Below are positions 35,817 to 44,606 of a DNA stretch of 64,000 nt, piece after piece. Position 1 is the first letter of the stretch, and each line of letters opens with the position of its first letter. The position numbers were made by a program, and so were the translations under genes. Under the pieces are notes generated by a model. That model was not told the DNA's origin. It did not search any database and saw nothing but the letters and a program-made list of their open reading frames with translations. Origin of the DNA: Thermocoleostomius sinensis A174 (GTDB lineage Bacteria > Cyanobacteriota > Cyanobacteriia > Elainellales > Elainellaceae); the NCBI RefSeq assembly GCF_026802175.1, contig NZ_CP113797.1, forward strand, positions 4,503,026 to 4,567,025. Direction: 5' to 3'.

Positions 35817-36923
35817 TCAACCGAGTAAAGTATCCAGAGCAGGTACATCCACCCACGCTGCGGTTTCATGTGATTGATGGGTCAAATCCATCAATAGTTG
35901 CGAATAGACTCCCTCTCGCAAAGAAGGTGCAGATGCTTGGCCCTGCTCAATGCTCTCTACCCAGCGATCGACCACACGAATGAATGGTGCTAGGCGACCA
36001 TCCGTATAGGTTTGGGGAAATTGCAGGCGTGCTGGAATTTCTAGCTCTGTCAGTGGGTTACCCTGTTGACTGCCCCATAACCGAAAGCCATGCACGTAAT
36101 CTTTTTGGTTATCGCTACCTAAAATCAGCGTGCCCCGATCGCCGTACACCTCTACCCAATGTCCGCGTCCTTGATAGGTGACAGCACTGAGGGCGGCTTG
36201 GCAGGGCGTCCCCTCGTCTAGTTCCATCAATAGCGTACAGGTATCATCGGCATCAACAGGCTTAAATTCACCTGTCAGAGGATCGGGACGAGACGAAATT
36301 GTAGTACTAAGACGTCCGCACAGCCGCTTGATGGGGGCAAACAGCCAAGGAATGTAGTCAAATAAATGAGAGCCGATCGCGCCTAGAGCGCCACCACCCT
36401 GATCCTTGCGGGCATACCAGTTCCAGGAACGAGTGGCATCAGCACGACTAGACACTAGCCAATCAATCTTAACCAGTCGTTTTTGACCGACATAACCTTC
36501 GGCTAACAGGTCTGCTAATCGCTGCCAAGCGGGAACAAAGCGAAACTCAAAATCCAGCGCCGTGCTTACTTTCTGAGTTTGAGCGAGGTGATACAATTCA
36601 ATAGCTTCCTCTACATTGAGCGCGGTTGGTTTTTCTAGCAGTAGGTGCTTACCCGCTTGCAGGGCTGCTTTGGCTTGTTCGTAGTGCAAAAACGGCGGCG
36701 TGCTGATGCTGACAGCCTGTACCTCTGGCAACGCCAGTACCTCTGCCAACGACTGACAGGCATGGGGAATCTGATGCGTTGCGGCAATCGATCGGGCTTT
36801 GTCTAAATCGCGATGGTAAACTGCCACAACCTCTGTTTTGTGATGAAGCTGTAATCCGGGGATGTGGATTTTTTGACCAAAGCCAGTCCCCATTACCGCT
36901 ACCCCGATCGTTGATTGAGTCAT
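35817..36923 (-). CDS. Gfo/Idh/MocA family oxidoreductase
   Basis: The 368-residue enzyme has an N-terminal NAD(P) Rossmann domain (GVAVMGTGFGQKIHIPGLQ, VVAVYHRDLDKA, SISTPPFLHYEQAKAALQAGKHLLLEKPTALN, where EKP is the family mark) and a C-terminal alpha/beta domain with GGALGAIGSHLFDY near residue 176. Such enzymes oxidise or reduce sugars, inositol or related polyols; the substrate cannot be deduced. It stands alone between a secreted-protein gene and the amino-acid binding protein, all on the minus strand. Confidence 0.9.
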   Translation of the reverse strand: MTQSTIGVAVMGTGFGQKIHIPGLQLHHKTEVVAVYHRDLDKARSIAATHQIPHACQSLAEVLALPEVQAVSISTPPFLHYEQAKAALQAGKHLLLEKPTALNVEEAIELYHLAQTQKVSTALDFEFRFVPAWQRLADLLAEGYVGQKRLVKIDWLVSSRADATRSWNWYARKDQGGGALGAIGSHLFDYIPWLFAPIKRLCGRLSTTISSRPDPLTGEFKPVDADDTCTLLMELDEGTPCQAALSAVTYQGRGHWVEVYGDRGTLILGSDNQKDYVHGFRLWGSQQGNPLTELEIPARLQFPQTYTDGRLAPFIRVVDRWVESIEQGQASAPSLREGVYSQLLMDLTHQSHETAAWVDVPALDTLLG

Positions 36924-37004
36924 AACCTCTGCGCAACAGACGATCGTTCTTCATGTTACCTGAGAGTGGGATCGAGATAGCGATAACTTCAAAGCCCTAT
37001 AGGG

Positions 37005-37535
37005 TTAACTGCCCCCAAACGTGCGTTGTCCTGCGGGCGGAAACCGCTCTGGCCAAGTTTCTGGGTCTGTCACTGTATAGCGAATGGGATTTTCACAGCT
37101 TGCAACGTTTTGATTATTCGCACATGCCCAACTACCCGGTTCTAGGGGAACTCTCAATCTCGGTGGTTCGCTGTACTCGGGACCAGGATTGTTCTCACTC
37201 GCCCAGCTTTCAGACACATTCCGTTTTGGATTTTCGCAAACCGGGTTAGGATTGTTCTCACAGGCAAAGGAACCAGGCTCAGGGGGCGGTTCTACAGACG
37301 TTCCCGTTGGTACTGGGGCGGGCGCTGGAGCGGCATCGGGGGAGATTCCAGGTGTTACCTCTTCAGGAGCAGGCATTGTTTCTTCAGGAGCAGGGTCTAC
37401 CTCTTCTGGCAGTGGCTCGCCGGTGGCTTGTGCTATTGCCGACGTTGGTGCGGTGCCAATTGAGACCAAACTAGCGCTTAAAATACCCGCTGAAACGAGA
37501 AAAGCTTTGGAAAGGATAGATAGATTAAACGTCAT
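37005..37535 (-). CDS. secreted Pro/Glu-rich protein with duplicated Cys motif, unknown function
   Basis: The 176-residue protein has a signal peptide (cleavage near TSAIAQA), a low-complexity Pro/Glu/Ala stretch (residues about 40-85: EPLPEEVDPAPEET, APAPAPVPTG) and a C-terminal part with a repeated unit: EPGSFACENNPNPVCENPKR and EPGSWACANNQNVASCENPIR. Each unit has two Cys and a CENP ending, so paired disulfides in the periplasm are likely. It does not match a family I know. It is divergent from the potC gene. Confidence 0.7.
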   Translation of the reverse strand: MTFNLSILSKAFLVSAGILSASLVSIGTAPTSAIAQATGEPLPEEVDPAPEETMPAPEEVTPGISPDAAPAPAPVPTGTSVEPPPEPGSFACENNPNPVCENPKRNVSESWASENNPGPEYSEPPRLRVPLEPGSWACANNQNVASCENPIRYTVTDPETWPERFPPAGQRTFGGS

Positions 37536-37770
37536 AAATACCTCTAAATGGAGGATTAAATGCAGAAATTTATTGTTTTAGAGCGTAGACCATTCAAAAG
37601 CTTCCTCTATCCTGCTAAAGATAGAAGTTAGTCGCGTTTGCCCAAGTTGATAGGGTTTGACGTTCGCTTGCAACCGCCTATCCTACGCAAATGACACTGC
37701 ACCAAGTGACCCGTCATCCCGCAGGATCAGAAGTAGACCGATCGACCAATCGATAGGAGTTATTCACCGT

Positions 37771-38577
37771 GTGAGTAATGTTGTACAGACAAACCCTTCA
37801 ACCTCTTCAAAGCCTTGGCTATTGATTGGTTGGTCAGTGGCAGTGTATGCCTTTTTATATCTGCCGATCGCCGTACTAGTGCTGATGAGTTTCAACCAGT
37901 CTGCTATTTTGTCGTTACCCTTCAAAGGCATAACACTGGATTGGTACAGCCTGACGCTTCGCGATCGATCGATTCAGCAAGCCTTGATCAATTCCTTGAA
38001 AGTAGCCAGCAGTGCCACCATTGTTGCCACGCTGTTTGGGCTATTGGCAGCCTTTGCCATCTATCGCTATCAATTTTTTGGTAAAAATGCCTTTCGCATT
38101 GCCTTGAATTTACCAATTTTGTTGCCCGGAGTTGTAACAGGCGTGGCGATGCTGGCCTACTTTTCTGATTTAGGATTGGAGTTATCTCTAGCAACGGTGA
38201 TTTTGGGTCATGCTGTGTTTGGTATCCCGGTTGCTTTAGGTCCGATTCTGACTCGCCTCGCTCAATTTCCCCGCAGCTTGGAAGAAGCTGCCTATGATTT
38301 GGGTGCAACCCCTAGCCAAGTGTTTCGAGATGTAATTTTTCCTTACATCCGTAGCGCTGTGGTGTCGGGGGCCCTGTTGGCGTTTACGTTGTCGTTTGAT
38401 GAAGTGGTCGTAACAATTTTCCTCACTGGTCGGGACAATACGTTACCAATGGAAATCTGGGGGCGGTTACGCACCGACATCACCCCTGAAATTGCTGCTG
38501 TTGCCGCGTTGGTGCTAATTGCCAGTGGCGCGATCGTCGGTTTAAGTCAATGGACAAACAGAACGGCTGAAGGATGA
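37771..38577 (+). CDS. potC: spermidine/putrescine-type ABC transporter permease (PotC-like)
   Basis: The roughly 268-residue inner-membrane permease has six helices and the EAA loop EEAAYDLGATPSQVFRDVIFPYI near residue 178, with LPILLPGVVTGVAML before it, as in PotC/PotI. The start is GTG 37771, which has AGGAG upstream; the frame is open back to 37657. It precedes the ATPase gene by about 60 bp, so both are co-transcribed. The partner permease (PotB) and binding protein (PotD) are absent from this window, so they lie elsewhere or the transporter is incomplete. Confidence 0.88.
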   Translation: MSNVVQTNPSTSSKPWLLIGWSVAVYAFLYLPIAVLVLMSFNQSAILSLPFKGITLDWYSLTLRDRSIQQALINSLKVASSATIVATLFGLLAAFAIYRYQFFGKNAFRIALNLPILLPGVVTGVAMLAYFSDLGLELSLATVILGHAVFGIPVALGPILTRLAQFPRSLEEAAYDLGATPSQVFRDVIFPYIRSAVVSGALLAFTLSFDEVVVTIFLTGRDNTLPMEIWGRLRTDITPEIAAVAALVLIASGAIVGLSQWTNRTAEG

Positions 38578-38640
38578 GGAATGAGAACACTCTAGATACA
38601 GATCAAGGTGATTGTGCACGTAAAGACGAGGAATAGGGGG

Positions 38641-39735
38641 ATGAAAGAAACGAGCATTGTGTATTTGGATCAGGTCAGCAAAATTTATCCCTCAACCAAT
38701 GGTGATGTCTATGCTGTGCGGGATGTGACGATCGATGTGCAGCCTGGAGAGTTCTATTCGCTGCTGGGATCAAGTGGCTCTGGAAAAACGACGACACTGC
38801 GGTTAATTGGCGGGTTTGAAATTCCTGAATACGGTCGGGTTCATATTAGTGGAGATGAAGTGACGACCTTGCCACCCTATCGCCGCAATGTGCATACGGT
38901 GTTCCAAAACTATGCGCTGTTTCCACACATGAGCGTGTTTCAAAATATTGCCTATTCGTTGACTTTGGCTAAGGTTCCGCGTGAGGAAATTGGGGCACGG
39001 GTAGCAGAAGCATTGCGCATGTTTCGTATTGAAAATTTGGGCGATCGGCGTCCGGCTCAACTTTCGGGAGGACAACAACAACGGGTGGCGCTAGCGCGGG
39101 CGTTGATCAATCGTCCCAAGGTGCTGCTATTGGATGAACCACTCTCGGCGCTAGATGCCAAAATTCGTGATGAGGTGCGGCAAGAATTGCGCCAGTTGCA
39201 AAAACAAATTGATCTTACGTTCATCTATGTGACGCATGATCAAGAAGAAGCCTTGGCGCTGAGCGATCGGATTGCGGTGATGCACAATGGCCGCGTAGAG
39301 CAAATTGGCACGCCCAAGCAGATTTACAATTATCCGGCCTCGCCGTTTGTGGCGCAGTTTATCGGTAAAGCTAATTTTTTAACGGGAAAGGTTGTGGATA
39401 ATTCCTCAGAGGTGGTTCATGTGGACATGCAGGGCATGGTGATTCGAGCAATGGCTCCCAACGATCGCCCCATCGTGGGAGAGACGGTCACGGTAATGAT
39501 TCGTCCAGAGCGTTTCAAACTGGGGAATCAGACTGCTGATAACCAAGTCGCTGATAACCAAGTTGTCGGAAAGCCTGTCCGCGTCACCTATGTAGGGCAA
39601 CTGATAGAAGTTCAACTAGAAACGACGATCGGACTACTCACAGTGATGCAACTGAGTAATGATGGCATCAATGAAACCGAAGACCAACGGCTGACCTGGA
39701 ATGCAATAGATGGTATTGTGATTCCGTCTATGTGA
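38641..39735 (+). CDS. potA: polyamine-type ABC transporter ATP-binding protein (PotA-like)
   Basis: From ATG 38641, 364 residues. Walker A is GSSGSGKTTTLRLI, the Q-loop is TVFQNYALFPHMSV, the signature LSGGQQQRVALARAL, Walker B LLLDEPLSALDAK, and the switch YVTHDQEEALALSDRIAVM. A C-terminal TOBE domain (IRPERFKLGN onward) completes the CUT1/PotA class. A 15-bp tandem duplication at 39535-39564 repeats ADNQV in that domain. It energises uptake of polyamines, iron or related solutes together with the potC product. Confidence 0.9.
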   Translation: MKETSIVYLDQVSKIYPSTNGDVYAVRDVTIDVQPGEFYSLLGSSGSGKTTTLRLIGGFEIPEYGRVHISGDEVTTLPPYRRNVHTVFQNYALFPHMSVFQNIAYSLTLAKVPREEIGARVAEALRMFRIENLGDRRPAQLSGGQQQRVALARALINRPKVLLLDEPLSALDAKIRDEVRQELRQLQKQIDLTFIYVTHDQEEALALSDRIAVMHNGRVEQIGTPKQIYNYPASPFVAQFIGKANFLTGKVVDNSSEVVHVDMQGMVIRAMAPNDRPIVGETVTVMIRPERFKLGNQTADNQVADNQVVGKPVRVTYVGQLIEVQLETTIGLLTVMQLSNDGINETEDQRLTWNAIDGIVIPSM

Positions 39736-39812
39736 TGGTTGGCTTAATCACTCACCCCTCCGACTTGCCAATAAAAATCGACCTGCGGCTTGCAAATCTC
39801 GGCGCAGCATTC

Positions 39813-39910
39813 GCCCTCCCTCATCCCCCAAACTCTTCTCTCAAGCGGGGAGCAGGGGGGGCAGATCGAAGTTCCTCGTCCATAGGGCAAGAGATTGAGG
39901 GTGAGGGCGC
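39813..39910. repeat. dispersed CCCTCA-type palindromic repeat, copy 5 (inverted)
   Basis: On the minus strand the blocks GCCCTCACCCTCAATC, GAACTTCGATC, CGCTTGAGAGAAGAG and TTGGGGGATGAGGG occur in the same order as in the copy at 7812-7905. The interval 39736-40132 contains no supported gene outside it. Confidence 0.7.
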
Positions 39911-40132
39911 AAAGGGGACAGGTACACCGCTGCATCGAAGTAGTCAATCAATTATTACTCGCCTAGTTTAAATTTGCATATCACCCGAACAGTCAGTATT
40001 CTTACAAACGAAGTAACCAAGATGCTTTACTAGTAAAGCACTAGGTGCTTGTTCTAATTCGTTTGAGTGAATTCCCTGTGCTATGAACTCCATAGCACTC
40101 CATTAAACTATCAAGGTAGAGTGCATTCATTT

Positions 40133-40690
40133 ATGGTAGAGATACTAAAAGCCCCAATACATGAGGACATATCCAAACAACATCCGATCGAGTTTGCTGA
40201 ACCATCGTGTCCTTTGCAAACTCTAAACTTAAGCGCAGGAGAGTTATCCACTAATCGATGCACTTGTGTACGCTTAGATTGGGAAGATTTGCGCTGCTTT
40301 GAAGTAGTGAATCATCAATTTCAACAGTGGGAAGTAATGTTTGACAATGCGATCGCACTGCGTCCGTCTAATCCTGCTTATCCGGCATATTCCGGTGTCA
40401 TGGTAATCATGGGAGCGCCCCAAGACGGCTGGATTGCAGCTACATTTCTGCGTCCGGTACAATTTGTCAGCAGCTTTGTTACTAGCTCACGGCGCACAAT
40501 CCTTACCGCTTTTGATAAGCATCATAAACCCATTGCCCAAGTGGAAACGCCGGGTGCTAATTTAGCCCATGCTGATGCAGGACGTTCTCCTAATGTGCAG
40601 CTAAGTATCGCGATCCCTAATATTCACCGTGTCATGTTTCACACCTTCAATGGACATCTGACGCTGGATGATTTTTGTTTTGGATTTTAG
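40133..40690 (+). CDS. hypothetical protein, beta-rich
   Basis: From ATG 40133 the protein has 185 residues; GTG 40067 would add 22. It has no signal peptide. The body alternates hydrophobic strands (AIALRPSNPAYPAYSGVMVIMGAP, GWIAATFLRPVQFVSSFVTSSRRTILTAFDKHHK) and ends RVMFHTFNGHLTLDDFCFGF. That final pattern (strand, F-G/N-G, aspartate-rich LDDF) is like the carbohydrate-binding jelly-roll modules of PEP-CTERM or galactose-binding-type proteins, but there is no sorting signal. The function is unknown. Confidence 0.65.
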   Translation: MVEILKAPIHEDISKQHPIEFAEPSCPLQTLNLSAGELSTNRCTCVRLDWEDLRCFEVVNHQFQQWEVMFDNAIALRPSNPAYPAYSGVMVIMGAPQDGWIAATFLRPVQFVSSFVTSSRRTILTAFDKHHKPIAQVETPGANLAHADAGRSPNVQLSIAIPNIHRVMFHTFNGHLTLDDFCFGF

Positions 40691-40829
40691 TGAAATCGTT
40701 TGCTTTGCCGATCGATAATCTGTAATTCTCGTGACGATTCATTTTGTTCAACAGTGACATGAATTCATTGCATTGACAGCTTGATCGACTGTGGCATGAT
40801 CAAACGGTTTCTAGTGCAAACACCGAGCG

Positions 40830-41432
40830 ATGTACAAACTTTACGACTTTCTGCCATCGGGAAATGGTTACAAGGTGCGGTTGCTGTTGGCGCAATTGGG
40901 GATTGCCTTTGAGCGGATCGAGATTGATATTTTGCAGGGCGAATCTCGCACTCCGGAATTTTTAGAGAAAAATCCCAACGGTCGTATTCCCGTTTTGGAA
41001 CTGGAACCGGGCGTGTATCTGTCTGAATCGAATGCCATTTTGGTTTATCTCGGTCAGGGCACAAACTTTTTGCCTATCGATCGTCTCGAGTATGCGCGTG
41101 TCATGCAGTGGATGTGTTTTGAGCAATATAGCCACGAGCCGTACATTGCCACCTCGCGGTTTTGGCTTCAGCACAATATGGCCAATCAGTACCGCAAGGA
41201 ATTACTGCAAAAACAAGCTCCTGGCTATGCTGCATTAGGCGTGATGGAACAACGGTTAGTTAATCACCCATTTCTAGTGGCCGATCGCTATACTCTTGCT
41301 GATATTGCTCTCTATGCCTATACTCATGTGGCGGACGAAGGCGGATTTAGCTTAGAAAACTTTCCGGGCATTCGCGCCTGGATCGATCGGGTGCAAGCAC
41401 AACCGCAGCATATTCCTATCACGCAAGAATAA
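40830..41432 (+). CDS. glutathione S-transferase family protein
   Basis: The 200-residue protein has a thioredoxin-like N-terminal domain (YDFLPSGNGYKVRLLLAQLGIAFER, NPNGRIPVLEL, YLSESNAILVYLG; the Ser/Asn pocket and cis-Pro of GSTs) and an all-helical C-terminal domain (ADRYTLADIALYAYTHVADEGG). Such enzymes conjugate or isomerise electrophiles with glutathione. There is no signal peptide, so it is cytoplasmic. It stands alone upstream of a decayed region and ureC. Confidence 0.9.
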   Translation: MYKLYDFLPSGNGYKVRLLLAQLGIAFERIEIDILQGESRTPEFLEKNPNGRIPVLELEPGVYLSESNAILVYLGQGTNFLPIDRLEYARVMQWMCFEQYSHEPYIATSRFWLQHNMANQYRKELLQKQAPGYAALGVMEQRLVNHPFLVADRYTLADIALYAYTHVADEGGFSLENFPGIRAWIDRVQAQPQHIPITQE

Positions 41433-41514
41433 TTAGGCGATCGCTTTTGCTGTATTGCCCCTCTGTCTCCACAAAACAGTGTTAGTGTGGAAACCATCTC
41501 CGACTAAAACTCTA

Positions 41515-41800
41515 ATGATTACCGTTGGGATCACCAAAGCAATTACAAATCTCACCCAGGCTCATGCAAAATTGGGTATTTCGCCTAGACAAACGAACCA
41601 CTCGTAAGGGCGAATCGCGAATTGCCCTTACCCGATCTGCTCTCCCCATTATTGAAAACCGTGGGTTTTATTGATCTGCCCTACCAAGTCCGAGATGAAA
41701 AATGCGTTCGCTTTGAGATAGAAGATGGCAATGCCCAACTCGATGGATTATATTGATGCTCTGGTTATCCATGATCACGAATCTTAAAACGTCTGGTTAG
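41515..41800 (+). pseudogene. remnant of a restriction-endonuclease-like protein (DUF-type, N-terminal part)
   Basis: Three pieces in different frames read like one N-terminal region. ATG 41515 gives MITVGITKAITNLTQAHAKL then a stop; 41637-41756 gives LLSPLLKTVGFIDLPYQVRDEKCVRFEIEDGN; the next frame gives YIDALVIHDHES. Together they resemble cyanobacterial proteins with an opening ITxLTxAHxKL and a core SPLLxIAGFYDxPFxxRxExxIxxxxDD...GRIDVLIL, which are nuclease-like. No family search was possible. Stops and shifts make translation unlikely. The surrounding 41433-41979 shows no other gene. Confidence 0.45.
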
Positions 41801-41979
41801 CCCATAGCCGACCATCCTAAACTTTTCAGTGAATTCGGATGTCTTAGCTACTCTCTGTGGTACGCTCTGCTGATTAGATCATGGGTATGTGCAAGAATTG
41901 AGCACCTGGAGCGGGCGATCGCGGATTGCCCTGCCATAGAAGCGATACCCTAGGGATGATGTGTGATTGAGGGAGTGCT

Positions 41980-43689
41980 ATGAGTTATAGGATGGATCGC
42001 CGAGCCTATGCCGAAACCTTTGGCCCCACCGTGGGCGATCGGGTGCGGTTAGCCGACACAAATTTGATCATTGAGGTGGAGCAAGACTACACCACTTATG
42101 GTGACGAGGTGAAATTTGGTGGTGGCAAGGTGATCCGAGATGGCATGGGGCAGTCGCCCATTTCCCGTGAAGGTGGAGCGGTGGATGTGGTGATTACCAA
42201 TGCGCTGATCCTGGATTGGTGGGGGGTGGTCAAAGCCGATGTGGGGATCAAAAACGGCAAGATTTGTGGCATTGGTAAGGCGGGCAATCCGTATATTCAG
42301 GACAATGTGACGATCGTGATTGGCCCCGCCACAGAGGCGATCGCGGGTGAAGGCATGATCCTCACCGCAGGTGGCATTGATGCGCATATTCACATGATTT
42401 GTCCCCAGCAAATTGAAACGGCGATTGCGTCGGGGGTTACTACTATGATTGGCGGTGGTACAGGTCCCGCCACCGGAACTAACGCCACAACTTGTACACC
42501 AGGTGCGTGGAATATTCATCGCATGCTGCAAGCAGCCGATGCGTTTCCGGTCAACATTGGTTTTCTGGGTAAAGGCAACAGTGCGCAGGCGGTGGGACTA
42601 GAAGAACAGGTAGAAGCGGGGGTCATTGGACTCAAGTTGCACGAAGATTGGGGTACAACTCCAGCAGCGATCGATACCTGCCTCAGTGTGGCGGATGCAT
42701 ATGATATTCAAGTGGCAATTCACACCGATACCCTCAATGAATCGGGGTTTGTGGAAGATACGATCGCGGCTTTCAAACATCGCTGTATTCACACTTACCA
42801 CACCGAAGGAGCCGGAGGTGGTCACGCACCTGACATCATCAAAGTTTGTGGTGAACTAAATGTCTTGCCCTCATCGACTAATCCTACTCGTCCCTACACG
42901 GTGAATACTCTGGAAGAACATTTGGATATGCTGATGGTCTGTCACCACCTCGATCGCGGTATTCCCGAAGATGTGGCCTTTGCTGAATCGCGCATTCGTC
43001 GAGAAACGATCGCCGCTGAAGATATCTTGCACGACTTAGGAGCCTTCAGCATGATTTCGTCAGATTCACAGGCTATGGGTCGGGTGGGAGAAGTGATTCT
43101 GCGCACCTGGCAAACGGCTCATAAAATGAAAGACCAGCGCGGCGCGTTGCCGGACGATAGCGATCGCCATGATAATCTACGGGCAAAACGCTACATCGCT
43201 AAATATACAATCAACCCGGCGATTACACACGGTATTGCTGACCATGTGGGGTCGATCGAAGTCGGTAAACTGGCGGATCTCTGCCTCTGGAAACCCGCCT
43301 TCTTTGGCGTTAAGCCGGAACTGGTAATTAAAGGTGGACTCATTGCCTGGGCCCAGATGGGCGATGCCAATGCCAGCATCCCCACCCCACAACCTGTCCA
43401 TATGCGCCCGATGTTCGGCAGCTACAGCGGAGCCATGCACAGCACCTCGCTCACCTTTGTTTCAAAATCGGCTCTAAAAGCAGGGATTGCTGACAAGCTG
43501 AAGTTGCAAAAAAAAGTAGTGGCGGTGGGGGGAATTCGCAAAATTACCAAAAAAGACATGAAACTAAATGATTTGCTGCCACAAATTGAGGTGAATCCTG
43601 AAACCTATGAGGTGCGGGCAGATGGCGAACTGTTGACTTGTGAACCGGCAACGGTGTTGCCAATGGCACAGCGGTATTTCTTGTTTTAG
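41980..43689 (+). CDS. ureC: urease subunit alpha
   Basis: The 569-residue nickel enzyme hydrolyses urea to ammonia and carbamate. It carries [18 protein letters not shown] at the N-terminus, the nickel His pair GGIDAHIHM, the carbamylated Lys in [16 protein letters not shown], and the flap His in [21 protein letters not shown]. All key residues are present and length is normal. GAGGGAG lies 8 nt upstream of the ATG. ureA, ureB and accessory genes are not in the window, so the urease is scattered here, as occurs in some cyanobacteria. Confidence 0.98.
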   Translation: MSYRMDRRAYAETFGPTVGDRVRLADTNLIIEVEQDYTTYGDEVKFGGGKVIRDGMGQSPISREGGAVDVVITNALILDWWGVVKADVGIKNGKICGIGKAGNPYIQDNVTIVIGPATEAIAGEGMILTAGGIDAHIHMICPQQIETAIASGVTTMIGGGTGPATGTNATTCTPGAWNIHRMLQAADAFPVNIGFLGKGNSAQAVGLEEQVEAGVIGLKLHEDWGTTPAAIDTCLSVADAYDIQVAIHTDTLNESGFVEDTIAAFKHRCIHTYHTEGAGGGHAPDIIKVCGELNVLPSSTNPTRPYTVNTLEEHLDMLMVCHHLDRGIPEDVAFAESRIRRETIAAEDILHDLGAFSMISSDSQAMGRVGEVILRTWQTAHKMKDQRGALPDDSDRHDNLRAKRYIAKYTINPAITHGIADHVGSIEVGKLADLCLWKPAFFGVKPELVIKGGLIAWAQMGDANASIPTPQPVHMRPMFGSYSGAMHSTSLTFVSKSALKAGIADKLKLQKKVVAVGGIRKITKKDMKLNDLLPQIEVNPETYEVRADGELLTCEPATVLPMAQRYFLF

Positions 43690-43794
43690 GAGAGGCTTCA
43701 CAATGTTTCGACTATGCCTCAAACTACCTCCCTAACCCTAGGAACCGAAGCTCTCGAAGTCCTCCAACGTTGAGGGATTTATGGAGGTACTCTC

Positions 43795-44550
43795 ATGAAT
43801 TATTCAATCTGGCGCTACATTCCCCCGATCGCGGCTTCTGGTGCTGTGCAAATGGCTGTGGATGTATGGTTGTTGGAACAACATCGCCAAGGCAACCATC
43901 CGCCTACTCTGCGGTTTTACACCTGGAAGCCGATCGCCCTTTCTTTAGGTCATCATCAGCGGCGCTATCCTGATGCTTGGCGAAACCTAAGCTGGCAAGG
44001 ACAGCCGATCGAGTTGGTGCGGCGGCCCAGTGGCGGACGGGCAGTGTTGCATCAAGGCGAGCTTACCTATGCTGTGATCACGTCTGGCATTCCGGGGACG
44101 CGCCTGCAAGCCTATCGGCAGATTTGCCAATTTTTGATTCAGGGCTGGCGAGCGATTGGCATAGACCTGCATTACGGAGAGGCGGGGCGCGGCTATATTC
44201 ACAACCCCAATTGCTTTGACACAGCCACCAGCGCGGATTTGGTGACAACAGACGGGATTAAGTTAATTGGCAGTGCCCAACTACGACGAGATACCGTCAT
44301 TTTGCAGCATGGCTCCATGCAGCTTATGCCCGATCCGACTCTGTTTCGTCAGGTGTTTGGCGTAGAGATACAGCCGATCGCTCTGCCCAATCACTTGAAG
44401 CAAAATCTGCATCACCAGGTGATCCAAGCGCTACTAGATGCGGCTTGTACCTGCTTTGACATTCGGCTTGAAGCTCGACCGCTATCAGAAACCGAATGGG
44501 AGAGGATATGCTCGAGTGATTGTGTCAAGCAAGCATCTGCTTCGATCTAA
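43795..44550 (+). CDS. lipoate--protein ligase A family protein
   Basis: The 251-residue protein has the biotin/lipoate ligase fold: an N-terminal GAVQMAVDVWLLEQ helix, then VRRPSGGRAVLHQGELTYAVI (the RRxSGGxAVxH signature) and TTDGIKLIGSAQLRR (the GxKLxGSAQ signature with catalytic Lys). It probably attaches or transfers lipoyl or octanoyl groups to E2/GcvH lysines. A GGAGG ribosome site precedes the ATG. It follows ureC by 105 bp but seems functionally unrelated. Confidence 0.88.
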   Translation: MNYSIWRYIPPIAASGAVQMAVDVWLLEQHRQGNHPPTLRFYTWKPIALSLGHHQRRYPDAWRNLSWQGQPIELVRRPSGGRAVLHQGELTYAVITSGIPGTRLQAYRQICQFLIQGWRAIGIDLHYGEAGRGYIHNPNCFDTATSADLVTTDGIKLIGSAQLRRDTVILQHGSMQLMPDPTLFRQVFGVEIQPIALPNHLKQNLHHQVIQALLDAACTCFDIRLEARPLSETEWERICSSDCVKQASASI

Positions 44551-44606
44551 CTATCGATTTGCGTAACAGTAGAATGAAGGGAGCGATTGAGAAGATTTGC
44601 CGTACT

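Noticed and set aside
39732-39971. A 79-codon frame after potA
   Set aside because: It consists largely of the dispersed palindromic repeat.
41877-41979. NtcA-type GTA-N8-TAC operator before ureC
   Set aside because: I looked for the palindrome upstream of ureC and found no full match, only single half sites.
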